A stretch of DNA of 64,000 nucleotides from an uncultured Acidobacteriota bacterium (GTDB taxonomy: Bacteria > Acidobacteriota > Terriglobia > Bryobacterales > Bryobacteraceae): the NCBI GenBank assembly GCA_902826685.1, contig CADEFT010000006.1:158972-222971 (forward strand). Reading direction: 5' to 3'. The translations under genes and the position numbers were made by a program. Below are positions 25,972 to 34,733 of this stretch, one piece after another. The notes beneath the pieces are model-generated. The model was not told the origin of the DNA and did not search any database. It saw nothing but the letters and a program-made list of their open reading frames with translations. Position 1 is the first letter of the stretch. Every line of letters starts with the position of its first letter.

Positions 25972-27756
25972 GTGGAAGAAGAATCCCTAGGCAAATTCTA
26001 TGACGGGCGGCTGCTCAAACGGCTGCTCGGTTATCTGCGTCCTTATCGCGGCGCGGTGTTTTTGGCGGTGGCGTGCATGCTGCTCGATTCCGCCGCGCAG
26101 ATTGCCGGACCGCTGCTGACCAAAATCGCCATCGACCGCTACCTGGCCCCGGCCGTGCCCGTCGAACGGGCGGTAGCCGTCGAAGGGATGATCTGGATCT
26201 GCGCGCTCTACCTGGGCGCGCTGCTGGCGCAGTTGTCGATGCAATTCGCGCAAAGCTACATCATGGCGCGCACCGGACAGTCGGCGCTGTTCGACCTGCG
26301 GCGCGACACGATGAGCCACCTGCAGAAGCTCGACCTGAGCTACTACGATAAGACGCCTGTGGGGCGCCTGCTGACCCGCGTGACCACCGACGCCGATGCG
26401 CTGAACGAGCTGTTCGCTTCGGGCCTGGTGACCTTGATGGGCGACCTCATCATGATCGCGGCCACGCTGGTGGTGATGTTTCAACTCAGCCCCGGCCTGA
26501 CCCTGGCGCTGGTGCTCTCGCTGCCACCGATCACGCTGGTCACAATTCGGTTCCGGCGCGATGTGCTCAAAAGCAACCGGCGCATCCGCACCGCCGTGGC
26601 GCGCATCAACGCCTTTCTGCAGGAGCACATCAGCGGCATGGCCGTGCTTCAGTTGTTCAACCGCGAGGCGCGCGGCCGGGCCGATTTCGAGGCCGTCAAT
26701 CGCGATCACATGGAGGCCTATAAGGAATCCATCATCGCCTATGGCTGGTTCTATCCGGCGGTCGAATTCATCAGCATGACGACGGTAGCGGCGCTGCTCG
26801 CCTATGGCGGATACAGAGTGCGGGACGGCGGACTGAGCCTGGGCGTGCTGGTGGCGTTCTTCCAATACGGTCTGCGATTCTTCCGGCCCATTCAGGACTT
26901 GAGCGAAAAATACAACATCCTGGTTTCCTCTGGCGCGGCGGCGGAGAGGGTGTTCCAGTTGCTCGACACACAGCCCGCGATTCGAGGCGGCGAGGCGCGA
27001 GTTCCTGAAGCTGAGGCCCCGGTGGAGTTCGATCGCGTCTGGTTCGCTTACAAGGGCGAGGACTGGGTGCTGCGCGACGTGAGCTTTCGAATCGAACCCG
27101 GCGAGACGATCGCCGTCGTGGGCCATACGGGCGCGGGTAAGACCACGCTCACGAATCTGCTGCTGCGGTTCTACGACATTCAGAAGGGCTCGATCCGCAT
27201 CGGCGGCCGCGACATCCGGGAGCTGCCTCTCGGCGAGCTTCGCAAGCGATTCGCGGTGGTGCTGCAGGATTCGTTCCTGTTCACCGGGACGGTGGAAGAT
27301 AACATTCGCCTGGGCACGCGCGGCATCGACGACGGCCGGATCCGCGCGGCCGTCGATCAGGTGAACCTGTCGCAATTCGTGCAATCGCTTCCAGAAGGGT
27401 TACGGCATCCAGTGCGCGAGCGCGGCGCGGGACTTTCCACCGGCCAAAAGCAGTTGATCAGCTTCGCGCGCGCCCTGGCGCACGATCCGTCGTTCCTGAT
27501 CCTGGATGAAGCCACCTCAAGCGTCGATACGGAAACTGAAATCCGTATACGGGAAGCCGTCGATCAACTGGTGAAAGGGCGGACGTCGCTGATCATCGCG
27601 CACCGTCTTTCGACGATTCAACGGGCGACGCGAATCTTCGTGCTGCACAAAGGCCAGTTGCGCGAGACGGGCACGCATCAGCAGTTGCTGGCGCTGCGCG
27701 GCATCTACTGGAAGCTCTACCAGCTTCAGTACAAGGAACAGGAAATCCGGAGTTAG
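25972..27756 (+). CDS. ABC exporter, fused membrane and ATPase domains (MsbA-like)
   Basis: The protein has 594 residues from a GTG 11 bp after pckA. Six membrane segments occupy about residues 20-310. The nucleotide-binding domain follows, with Walker A GHTGAGKTT (384-392), Q-loop VVLQDSFLFTG, signature LSTGQKQ (near 488), Walker B FLILDEATSS (about 508-517) and His in IIAHRLST. As a half-transporter it would dimerise and export lipid, drug or peptide. MsbA-like lipid flipping is one option among many. The link with pckA is probably only positional. Confidence 0.93.
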   Translation: MEEESLGKFYDGRLLKRLLGYLRPYRGAVFLAVACMLLDSAAQIAGPLLTKIAIDRYLAPAVPVERAVAVEGMIWICALYLGALLAQLSMQFAQSYIMARTGQSALFDLRRDTMSHLQKLDLSYYDKTPVGRLLTRVTTDADALNELFASGLVTLMGDLIMIAATLVVMFQLSPGLTLALVLSLPPITLVTIRFRRDVLKSNRRIRTAVARINAFLQEHISGMAVLQLFNREARGRADFEAVNRDHMEAYKESIIAYGWFYPAVEFISMTTVAALLAYGGYRVRDGGLSLGVLVAFFQYGLRFFRPIQDLSEKYNILVSSGAAAERVFQLLDTQPAIRGGEARVPEAEAPVEFDRVWFAYKGEDWVLRDVSFRIEPGETIAVVGHTGAGKTTLTNLLLRFYDIQKGSIRIGGRDIRELPLGELRKRFAVVLQDSFLFTGTVEDNIRLGTRGIDDGRIRAAVDQVNLSQFVQSLPEGLRHPVRERGAGLSTGQKQLISFARALAHDPSFLILDEATSSVDTETEIRIREAVDQLVKGRTSLIIAHRLSTIQRATRIFVLHKGQLRETGTHQQLLALRGIYWKLYQLQYKEQEIRS

Positions 27757-29378
27757 TCCACCGCTCCGCCGGCTGAAGTGGACTTCTTTTCCAGTTGCTT
27801 CAAACCGGCCTTGGCAATGGCGGAATCCGGAAACTGATCGAGCGCTTCGCGGTAAGCCTGTTCCGCCGCTTCCAGGTCGCCGGAACGTTGCGCGAGCCGG
27901 CCGAGCGCTTCGGCCACTGGCCGGGGATAGAACGGCGGCTCGGAATAAACGAGCGCGCGCTGGCGCTTCTGCGTGCGCTTCAACCGCTCAATCGCCTGCG
28001 GGATGCGATGGCGCGCCACCAGGATGTGCGCGGTCAACTCCTGGCGCGCGACGCGCAGTTCGCTTGGAACCGCCTGCTTCACTTTCTCCTGATACATGTC
28101 GAAGGCTTCGTCCATGGCATTGAGGGTGGCCTGCGCTTCGGGCGCGTCTCCCTTTGCGGCATGGGCGAGGCCAACGGCCCAGTGGCGCCAGGCCTGTTCG
28201 CGCGGCTTATCCCCAAGAACGGGCAGAGTGGAACCGTCGAGGATGAGATCCCATTTTTCGTGCTGCACCAGCGCGCGGAGAAGCGCGAACCAGCCCTGGC
28301 GATAAGCGGTGCGGTTGTTGTCGATCTGCGCTTTCTCGCGCGGGTTTTCCTCGAATGCCAGCAGGCTGCGCGCCGCTTCGACGGCCTTCTCGTATTCGCC
28401 CTCGAAACTGTAAGAGGTCGCCAGGTAATTCACGTTGTGACCGTGATGGCCCGTCGAATAGAGGCTGTCGGCCTTGATCCATTTGATCTCGTTCTCGGCG
28501 GCCGAGGCGAACGACCGGACGGCGTCGTTCCAACGGCCGGTCTGCGAATAGATATGGCCCGGCATGTGGAGTGCGTGGGGGATATTGGGCGCCAGTTCGG
28601 CGTAGCGCTTGCAACTCGGCCAGGCGTCGGAGGCGAACGTCGATCCTTCATACCCGTGGATCACGTAGTGGTGCGGACCGGGATGTTCCGGCGCTTCGAC
28701 CAGCAGTTGCTTGAGCAGTTGCACCGCTTCCATGGAGCCTTCGCGCGGCGTTTTGTCCGGCATTTCAAAGCCGCGCATCAGATGCAGCGCCAGATAGCTC
28801 TTGGCTTCGACTTCCCCTGGATACTTGGCCACAATGGCGCGCAGTCCGGCGATGTAGTCGTCATCGGGCTTGCGGGCGAGCGGATTGCGCCGGGCGGCGA
28901 TCGAGGCAATGTACATCTTCTCGACGTCGGTGGCCTTACCGGGCATCTCGGAGAGTTCTCTCGCCTTGCGCACGGCTTCATCGACGCGCGGCGCCAGGTC
29001 GAGATTGCGCACCAGGTCGCGATAGCCCTCAAGTTGAAAGCGCGGCCGGAAATCGCCGGTTGCCACCATGGCGATGCCCCAGTAAGGCATGGGCGCTTCC
29101 GGATCGAGCGCGGCCGCCTGCAGGAACGAGCGTTCCGATTCGACGGCCCAGAAGGAATGCATCTGCGCCACGCCCTGCAGGAAGAACTTGCGGGCTTCTT
29201 CACTGCGCGTGGTGATGGGGAATTTGATGTGCTCGGTTCCCTGCCCTTCGAGAAGCTTCGCGGGCAGCGACGGCGACACGCGGCTGGCGGGCGGCGTACA
29301 GACGTCGGCCTTCTTTTCCTGCGCCAGCAGCGGCATCGACAGGGCGGCGGCGAGCGCGAGCCACGAACTCGGGTTCAT
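27753..29378 (-). CDS. secreted TPR-repeat protein
   Basis: The protein has 541 residues with a signal peptide (SSWLALAAALSMPLLAQ). Repeated helical hairpins of the TPR/SEL1 type fill most of the length, seen in ARKFFLQGVAQMHSFWAVE, AAALDPEAPMPYWGIAM and near the end GDLEAAEQAYREALDQFP. Conserved HMPGHIYSQTGRW and HYVIHGYEGS blocks mark a widespread periplasmic family of unknown function. It follows the SCO gene with a 4-bp ATGA overlap and its TAA overlaps the ABC exporter stop. Confidence 0.85.
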   Translation of the reverse strand: MNPSSWLALAAALSMPLLAQEKKADVCTPPASRVSPSLPAKLLEGQGTEHIKFPITTRSEEARKFFLQGVAQMHSFWAVESERSFLQAAALDPEAPMPYWGIAMVATGDFRPRFQLEGYRDLVRNLDLAPRVDEAVRKARELSEMPGKATDVEKMYIASIAARRNPLARKPDDDYIAGLRAIVAKYPGEVEAKSYLALHLMRGFEMPDKTPREGSMEAVQLLKQLLVEAPEHPGPHHYVIHGYEGSTFASDAWPSCKRYAELAPNIPHALHMPGHIYSQTGRWNDAVRSFASAAENEIKWIKADSLYSTGHHGHNVNYLATSYSFEGEYEKAVEAARSLLAFEENPREKAQIDNNRTAYRQGWFALLRALVQHEKWDLILDGSTLPVLGDKPREQAWRHWAVGLAHAAKGDAPEAQATLNAMDEAFDMYQEKVKQAVPSELRVARQELTAHILVARHRIPQAIERLKRTQKRQRALVYSEPPFYPRPVAEALGRLAQRSGDLEAAEQAYREALDQFPDSAIAKAGLKQLEKKSTSAGGAVD

Positions 29379-30187
29379 GGCTTATAGGATATCGCGGCCT
29401 CAACCAGGTCGCCCAACTGCTGAGCCGTGAAGTTGAGACCCTCCACGCTCGCGCGCAGCCGCCCGTCGCGTCCGATGACGGCTACGGTCGAGGTGTGGGT
29501 AATCACGCCTTCTTCGGGCCAATAGACGATGCCGAAAAGCGCGGCGGCGCGGCGCACCTGTTCGACGGTGCCTGTGAGGAAGCGCCACTGCGCGGGCGTG
29601 GCGCGCCAAAGGGAGGCATAGCGGGCAAGCACTTCGGGCGTGTCGTACAACGGGTCGAGCGTAACGGTGAGAAGAGCGATGTCGCGGCCGGCGAAACGCC
29701 GTTGAAGCCGGGCGAACGCCGCCGCCAGGCGCGGGCAGACATCGGGCAGGGGGCAGCGTGTGTATAGGAAATTCACCACGGCGACCTTTCCACGAAAGTC
29801 GCTCAGCTTCGCGCGGCCACCCGTCTGATCGGTAAGCTCGAAGTTGGGGACAAGGGCTCCGGGCGCTACCGTCTCCGGCGGTGGTTGCAGGGCAACCACG
29901 CGGCCGTCTTCCTCGATTTCATTCTTCACGGGCACGGCGGCGATGCGGCTGAGATAGGATCCGCCGCCGCCGCCCGTAACCAGCTCGAAGCGGATGAAGG
30001 TGCCGGGCCGCAACCCGTCGAGCAGCCTTACATCCCGCACACGGAACGGCATCGCCATGGCGGGCATGAGGCCGGGAATCTCTTTGTGCGAAACGGTTAC
30101 CGTGAGACTCGCGCGATCGATGGCGAGCACCAGGCCCTCGGCCTCATCCCGCCGGACCAGCAGCAGGGCGAGCAGGAGAAGCCGCAT
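29375..30187 (-). CDS. SCO1/SenC protein with N-terminal CusF-like copper domain
   Basis: The start is set at ATG 30187 (MRLLLLALLLVRRDEAEGLV). The longer frame runs back into the FkbM gene. The product is 270 residues. The N-terminal part (about 17-60) resembles the CusF/PcoE-type copper domain, with SHKEIPGLMPAMAMPFRV. The thioredoxin-like SCO domain has LSDFRGKVAVVNFLYTRC then PLPDVCPRL, giving two Cys, and the conserved His in GVITHTSTVAVIG. SCO proteins deliver copper to the CuA site of cytochrome oxidase or act as thiol reductases. No oxidase gene is present. DsbD lies upstream in the same gene run and could supply reductant. Confidence 0.88.
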   Translation of the reverse strand: MRLLLLALLLVRRDEAEGLVLAIDRASLTVTVSHKEIPGLMPAMAMPFRVRDVRLLDGLRPGTFIRFELVTGGGGGSYLSRIAAVPVKNEIEEDGRVVALQPPPETVAPGALVPNFELTDQTGGRAKLSDFRGKVAVVNFLYTRCPLPDVCPRLAAAFARLQRRFAGRDIALLTVTLDPLYDTPEVLARYASLWRATPAQWRFLTGTVEQVRRAAALFGIVYWPEEGVITHTSTVAVIGRDGRLRASVEGLNFTAQQLGDLVEAAISYKP

Positions 30188-30189
30188 GA

Positions 30190-31092
30190 TTACGGGAAGA
30201 AATAGAGGATATCGGGCCGCACGCCAAAACGGATCTCGGCGCACGGGCCGCACTCGGTTTGGTACCCGTTCCAGGCGGCCATCACCGCGGCGGGCACCGT
30301 TCGCGGATGGTCTTCCTGGTGATAAGTGGACAGCGACAGGCGCGGATGATGGCGGGCGATGGTTTCACGGCCACCGGCCAGCGCGCGCGTTTCGGCGCCC
30401 TCGATGTCCATCTTGATGTAGTCCACGCGATCGAGCTTGAGCTCGGCCACCAGCTTGTCGATGGTGGTCAGCGGCAGCTTGACGCTATCGCGCGCGCCTT
30501 CGCGATGGATGACAAAACTGTCGGCGGCGGAGTTGTGCGGATCGACGTGCATTTCGAGGAAATCGTCCTTATCCCAAACGCCCTTCGGATAGACGATGAC
30601 GCGATTGGCCTGGATTTCTTCTGAGAAGTTGCGCCGCAAACATTCGATGTTTTCCGGCGCCGGTTCGATGGCGACCACCAGCTTCGCTCCGGCGGCGAGA
30701 CTGGCGCGCGTAAACACGCCCACGTTTGCGCCGCAATCGAGCACGACGTCGCCCTGCTTGACCCCGTGTCCGTTCCAGCCGTAGATATTGCGCGCCTGTT
30801 CGGCGAGATTGAACGGCAGCACGTACTCGCTGCCTACCGGAATCCAATAAGGGCCGTCCGGCGTGCGATACAGCTTGTAGCCCGCCGGGTCGGTACGCTC
30901 CAGCTTGCTCGCTGCGAGGATTTCGTCCTTCTTGGCGATCTGTTCCCTGACGCCACTCTGGCTGCGCACGGCGTTCGCTTGCGGGCACCCTTGTGCCCGG
31001 CCGAGCCATACCCACATCGTCAGGCGCGCCGGATCGTAGAAGGCGACAAACGCCGCCAAAAGAGCCAACAAAGCGAGAAGACGTTTCAACAT
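30190..31092 (-). CDS. membrane-anchored FkbM-family methyltransferase
   Basis: The start is ATG 31092 (MLKRLLALLALLAAFVAFYD), because the longer open frame lies in the C-terminal part of the upstream gene. The product is 300 residues. A single N-terminal membrane segment anchors it. The SAM-binding region is GDVVLDCGANVGVFTRASLAAG and VVAIEPAPENIECL. The C-terminal FkbM block has VDYIKMDIEGAETRALAGG. The family O-methylates sugars or secondary metabolites, and the anchor suggests a surface glycan. It is 8 bp from the MIP18-fusion gene and 2 bp from the SCO gene. Confidence 0.88.
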   Translation of the reverse strand: MLKRLLALLALLAAFVAFYDPARLTMWVWLGRAQGCPQANAVRSQSGVREQIAKKDEILAASKLERTDPAGYKLYRTPDGPYWIPVGSEYVLPFNLAEQARNIYGWNGHGVKQGDVVLDCGANVGVFTRASLAAGAKLVVAIEPAPENIECLRRNFSEEIQANRVIVYPKGVWDKDDFLEMHVDPHNSAADSFVIHREGARDSVKLPLTTIDKLVAELKLDRVDYIKMDIEGAETRALAGGRETIARHHPRLSLSTYHQEDHPRTVPAAVMAAWNGYQTECGPCAEIRFGVRPDILYFFP

Positions 31093-31100
31093 CTTCCATG

Positions 31101-32861
31101 CTAACCCAGCGATAGCGCCTGCCGTCCGCGACCGGTGAGGTTGTTGGACGACCACGGCGGATCCCAGGTCTGCTCGACAACGACGCGGCGCACACCAGGC
31201 ACTTTCATCAGGCGCTGGCGTACGGGCACCGAGTTGCCGCCCGATCCGTAAGTGAAATAGCCGAGCAGCGGACGGCCGCGATGCGGCATGGTCATGACCA
31301 CCGTAACCGTGTCGCCGCGCACCTGGATGTCGTATACCAGGCCCAGATCGACCACACTGACGTTCGCCGCGTAGAGCTGTTCGTCCTTGCAATCGGCGAG
31401 CGCTTCCCAGAGAGCGCGTTTGGAAACCGGCGAATCACCGGCTTCCCCCACTCGCGCCAGCCGGCCGGGGCTTGGGCGCGCCGCGCCGGTGGGCGCCTCC
31501 CCCGCCGATACCGTCAGCGGATTCATCAGCCGGTGGCGCATGGTCTCAACCAGTTCCGCCCCGTTGCCGGGATAGTTGAGCACCAGGTAGGCGTTGCGCT
31601 GGTGCAGCACGGCGCCGGCCGGCACGTTGCGCCCAGGCAGAGGATAGCGGCTCCAGACGTGGCCGTGCCATTTGTAGAAAAACAGCGGTGCCCCGCCATG
31701 GCGCAGGGGCGGAAGGTTGTCGCCGTGGTGATCGAGGTAAAGCGCCATAAACGCGTCGCGGGCGGTGTTGTGAACGAAGCCGACACCCCACAGATCGAAC
31801 TCCTGGCCTTTCGGCACAGCGCCCGTGTGGAGTTTGCCATCTGCCGACATCCAAAGCGAATCGGTGAAGGACTGTCCGGAAAACACCCACTCGTCGTCGC
31901 GCAGTGCGTCGGCTTCGAAATCCTTGAGCGCTTCCATGCGGCTCGATTTTTGAAACCACGGCAGGCCCGAATAGAACCGGTATTCCACCCACACGTGCAG
32001 GCGGCTGGGACTGAAGACCGGATGAACGGGCGAATGCGGAAATCCCCACCGCCGCACGATGGTGCACAGCGGTCCGCGGATGATCTCGTAGTCCGGACAC
32101 TTCTCCCAAAGCGTGACGCGGAATTTCTGGAAGTTGCCGGAGCCCACGTAGTCGTGCGCCCAGTCGATGCCGGGCGGCTCGCCGTGTCCTTCGCCGCCGG
32201 CAAACAGCTCCAGGCCATGCTCGCGCTTGAAAGTGAGGCGTTCGAGTTGCCCCATTTGACGCGAGAGTCGCGCGCGAAAGAAGTCGTTCTCGATATCGAG
32301 GCCGTAGCCTTCGCCGGTAGTGATGAGGTCGGAGGGATAGGCGGGCAGTTCGGCTTCGGGATTGCCGAAGAAAATCAGATAGGTGGAACGTACGTGCGCC
32401 GCGGTGGAGGCAAGAAACAGCACACGGCATTGGCGCTCATTGCCACGACGGATTTCCGAATGAACCTGGCTCGGAACTTCGAGCAGCGTTCCGTTCTCGA
32501 CGCGCGCGACACGCACTTCGCGGGCGAGCGACACCACTCCGGCGGCGGCCATCGTCACTTCGACAGGCTCGGGCGGCCGGTCGCGCCCGATGGTTTCATC
32601 CAGCGCGATGGCATGGAAGCTCGACCAGCCGGCGGCCCACTGGCGCCAGGGTTCGGGCAAGGAGGATACCGCGCGGGCCGCGCCGGCGGCGAGCAACGGC
32701 TTGCCTGACTCTTCTTCCTGTTGGGCCTGAATGGCGGTATCGCGCAGCGAGGCGGTCAGCGCGCGGGCGACGTTATAATCGCGCCGCTTCCACGCCGCTT
32801 CGAGCAGGCGCATTTTTTCTTCGAACGTATCGGTGCGATCCCAGTAGCGGGTCTCTGCCAT
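31101..32861 (-). CDS. large beta-rich protein with C-terminal MIP18/DUF59-like domain
   Basis: The protein has 586 residues, continuous without a stop. Residues 1-60 are helical and charged. About 100-430 look like a beta-sandwich region resembling polysaccharide-lyase or mannosidase-type accessory domains (TGEGYGLDIENDFFRARLS, RLHVWVEYRFYSGLPWFQKS). A low-complexity Pro/Gly linker leads to 483-586, a MIP18 (PaaD/SufT-like) domain with SVVDLGLVYDIQVRG (503-517) and WDPPWSSNNL. The Cys normally in the SPGCPL motif of MIP18 is Arg530 (HRGRPL), so a standard Fe-S role is doubtful. It sits between a formyltransferase and an FkbM methyltransferase. I know of no described function. Confidence 0.8.
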   Translation of the reverse strand: MAETRYWDRTDTFEEKMRLLEAAWKRRDYNVARALTASLRDTAIQAQQEEESGKPLLAAGAARAVSSLPEPWRQWAAGWSSFHAIALDETIGRDRPPEPVEVTMAAAGVVSLAREVRVARVENGTLLEVPSQVHSEIRRGNERQCRVLFLASTAAHVRSTYLIFFGNPEAELPAYPSDLITTGEGYGLDIENDFFRARLSRQMGQLERLTFKREHGLELFAGGEGHGEPPGIDWAHDYVGSGNFQKFRVTLWEKCPDYEIIRGPLCTIVRRWGFPHSPVHPVFSPSRLHVWVEYRFYSGLPWFQKSSRMEALKDFEADALRDDEWVFSGQSFTDSLWMSADGKLHTGAVPKGQEFDLWGVGFVHNTARDAFMALYLDHHGDNLPPLRHGGAPLFFYKWHGHVWSRYPLPGRNVPAGAVLHQRNAYLVLNYPGNGAELVETMRHRLMNPLTVSAGEAPTGAARPSPGRLARVGEAGDSPVSKRALWEALADCKDEQLYAANVSVVDLGLVYDIQVRGDTVTVVMTMPHRGRPLLGYFTYGSGGNSVPVRQRLMKVPGVRRVVVEQTWDPPWSSNNLTGRGRQALSLG

Positions 32862-32873
32862 CCAAAGATTACA

Positions 32874-33557
32874 TCACACCGCGTTAGCCGTAGCCTGCTG
32901 CGGCGTGGCCGGTTCCACCGCGCCCAGCTTGGTAAAGGCAATGGCGTAGCGGTGTCCCCGATGTTCGAAAAACGCCGGATAGCGTTCCGGATCCGAGGCG
33001 CGCACCAGGTCGAACACTTCGGCCAGAGTTTTGTCGGGCGCAACCCGGCTGTCCTCCGGCCCGCGTTTGCGATAGTAACTGCCTTCCGACGCCGGCTGCG
33101 GCCGCGGCTCGATCCGGCCGAAGTTCGCCACGGCATGACTCATCAGTTCCAGTTCGGCGGAGAATAGCCGCTGGAACAGTTCGTCGAACAGCTCATGGCC
33201 CTGGAAGCGCAGTGTGTGCTGCGCCCAGATGTCGCCGGAATCCACCTTGTCGGCGGCTTCCATCATGGTAACCACCACTTCGTTGCGGCCTTCGATGATC
33301 TGCCAGTTCAGCGGCGCGAATCCACGGCCGTGCGGCACATCGGAAGCGTGAATGACCAGCACTTTCCGGAACCGGTCCCGCACGCTACGGCGGACGATGT
33401 CGTTGCAGGAGATCAGAAAGAGCAGATCGCCCGATGTGACGTCGGTGAGCTTTTCCACCATCCTGATTTCATGCGTGTCCCGTACACGCTCGCACCAGGC
33501 CTCCAGTTGGGGCCAGACGGGGTGATTGCGGGAAGAACAGAGAATTGTGATCTGCAT
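32874..33557 (-). CDS. formyltransferase-family protein
   Basis: The product is 227 residues from ATG 33557 (MQITILCSSRNHPVW). ATG 33569 and TTG 33581 are upstream alternatives, and no Shine-Dalgarno sequence decides. It reads as the tetrahydrofolate-dependent formyltransferase fold shared with Fmt: SGDLLFLISCNDIV, then VIHASDVPHGRGFAPLNWQI in place of the usual HxSxLPxxRG, and TMMEAADKVDSGDIWAQ. Sugar N-formyltransferases of lipopolysaccharide synthesis belong to this fold, which suits the nearby FkbM gene. A hairpin over the start region is described separately. Confidence 0.83.
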   Translation of the reverse strand: MQITILCSSRNHPVWPQLEAWCERVRDTHEIRMVEKLTDVTSGDLLFLISCNDIVRRSVRDRFRKVLVIHASDVPHGRGFAPLNWQIIEGRNEVVVTMMEAADKVDSGDIWAQHTLRFQGHELFDELFQRLFSAELELMSHAVANFGRIEPRPQPASEGSYYRKRGPEDSRVAPDKTLAEVFDLVRASDPERYPAFFEHRGHRYAIAFTKLGAVEPATPQQATANAV

Positions 33558-33579
33558 ACGCTTACGCATGGACGTATGC
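33554..33579. repeat. inverted repeat over the formyltransferase start codons
   Basis: GCATACG (33554-33560) and CGTATGC (33573-33579) are perfect 7-bp arms around a 12-nt loop. In the transcript the ATG at 33557 falls in the 3' arm and the ATG at 33569 in the loop. It could be an operator or a translational hairpin, or chance. Confidence 0.4.
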
Positions 33580-33650
33580 AAGTGGATGACCGCGATGGAA
33601 GTGCCTGAAAATGGATTCGCTGTGCCGAATCGGCGCCCGGATTGAAACGC

Positions 33651-34724
33651 TCAGTTCTTGTTCGGAACCACGGGCGTCTCTTTGGTCGCATCCTCCGGCA
33701 GCGGGTCCGGAGTATCGAACTTGATGGTGGCATCGGCGCCGAACTTGCGATACATGCGGAACTCGACCTCGTTCTTGGTGAGGTTGCGTCCCTCTCGCAT
33801 GCGCACTTCGGCGCGCAGCGGCAGCACGTGCTCGCTTTCGCCGATCCGGATGTAATCGTAATCGAGTTGCGTGCGGGCCTGCTGCACGGGAAATGTGGGC
33901 GGAATATCGATGGCTTCAAACAGGATCCGCGTCACGACATTGGTGTCGGCATCGACGAAGACGAGACCGCGATAGCCCGGCACGATGCTCATCTTTTTCT
34001 CGAACCAGATGGAGTATTGCGACCGCTCCTGCCGCACGCGATAGGTGTAGACGTGATTGCGGCGTCCGCGCAGCGTGGCCCAACGCTCCCAGTGAAACTC
34101 GGCTTCGCTTGGGCGATCGAAGATCTGCTTCAGCATCGATCCGAACTCACCGCTGGAACTTGCGCCCGAGAGTTGATCGTGGCTTATATCCATCGGCTGA
34201 TTGTTGACCAGGATGACCTTGTAGTCTTCCTTTTGCTCAAAGTAGCTTAGCCGTTCGGTGATGGTGTCCATCCGGTGCCACATCTCAAGCCCCGACGGGT
34301 CGGCATAGCGCCGCGTCACCTGCACGCAGATGAAATCGGGCAGGCGCTTGGCGTAGCTCAAGGCGTACTGGCGGGCGTTCTCAATGACTTCTTTCTGCTC
34401 GGCGGCGCTTGGCGCGGGCAGCGGCGGCGGCGCCGGCTTCTCCACCGGCGGAACGGCCTTGGGCAACTCCGTCGCCGTGGAGGCGAGCGCGCGCAGGGCC
34501 TCAACGGTTTTCGGACCCGCGCCCAGACCCTGGAGGACTTCAATGCTGCGGTCGTCGAGTTGCTCGCTCAGCTTGACGCGCTTCAGGTATTCGGCCACGC
34601 GCCGGTCTTCATGCTTGAGCTTGACCGAGGACTCGATGAACTTCATCAATTGGTCCACCGTCAGCTTCATCTGGGCGAGGGCGAGCCCCGTCCAAAGTCC
34701 GGCGAACAGAAGCAAGACACGCAT
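33651..34724 (-). CDS. secreted conserved hypothetical protein
   Basis: The protein has 357 residues with a signal peptide (VLLLFAGLWTGLALAQ). A helical N-terminal region with an helix-hairpin-like segment (RSIEVLQGLGAGPKTVEALRA) is followed by a Pro-rich linker. The C-terminal domain, about 120-340, is beta-rich and contains one Cys (DFICVQV). It has the plan of a periplasmic outer-membrane-lipoprotein-sorting (LolA-like) or sigma-E-regulator-like fold, seen in GLVFVDADTNVVTRILFEA. This plan is common in Acidobacteria but has no assigned function. It lies 9 bp after dsbD. Confidence 0.72.
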   Translation of the reverse strand: MRVLLLFAGLWTGLALAQMKLTVDQLMKFIESSVKLKHEDRRVAEYLKRVKLSEQLDDRSIEVLQGLGAGPKTVEALRALASTATELPKAVPPVEKPAPPPLPAPSAAEQKEVIENARQYALSYAKRLPDFICVQVTRRYADPSGLEMWHRMDTITERLSYFEQKEDYKVILVNNQPMDISHDQLSGASSSGEFGSMLKQIFDRPSEAEFHWERWATLRGRRNHVYTYRVRQERSQYSIWFEKKMSIVPGYRGLVFVDADTNVVTRILFEAIDIPPTFPVQQARTQLDYDYIRIGESEHVLPLRAEVRMREGRNLTKNEVEFRMYRKFGADATIKFDTPDPLPEDATKETPVVPNKN

Positions 34725-34733
34725 ATCCTTACC

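Noticed and set aside
27795..29387. 530-codon plus-strand open frame
   Set aside because: Mirrors the TPR gene on the other strand; composition is that of a shadow frame.
31093..31392. 100-codon upstream extension of the FkbM gene
   Set aside because: It lies inside the C-terminal MIP18-coding region in another frame and has Arg/Gly-rich shadow composition. The ATG at 31092 is followed by a hydrophobic anchor.
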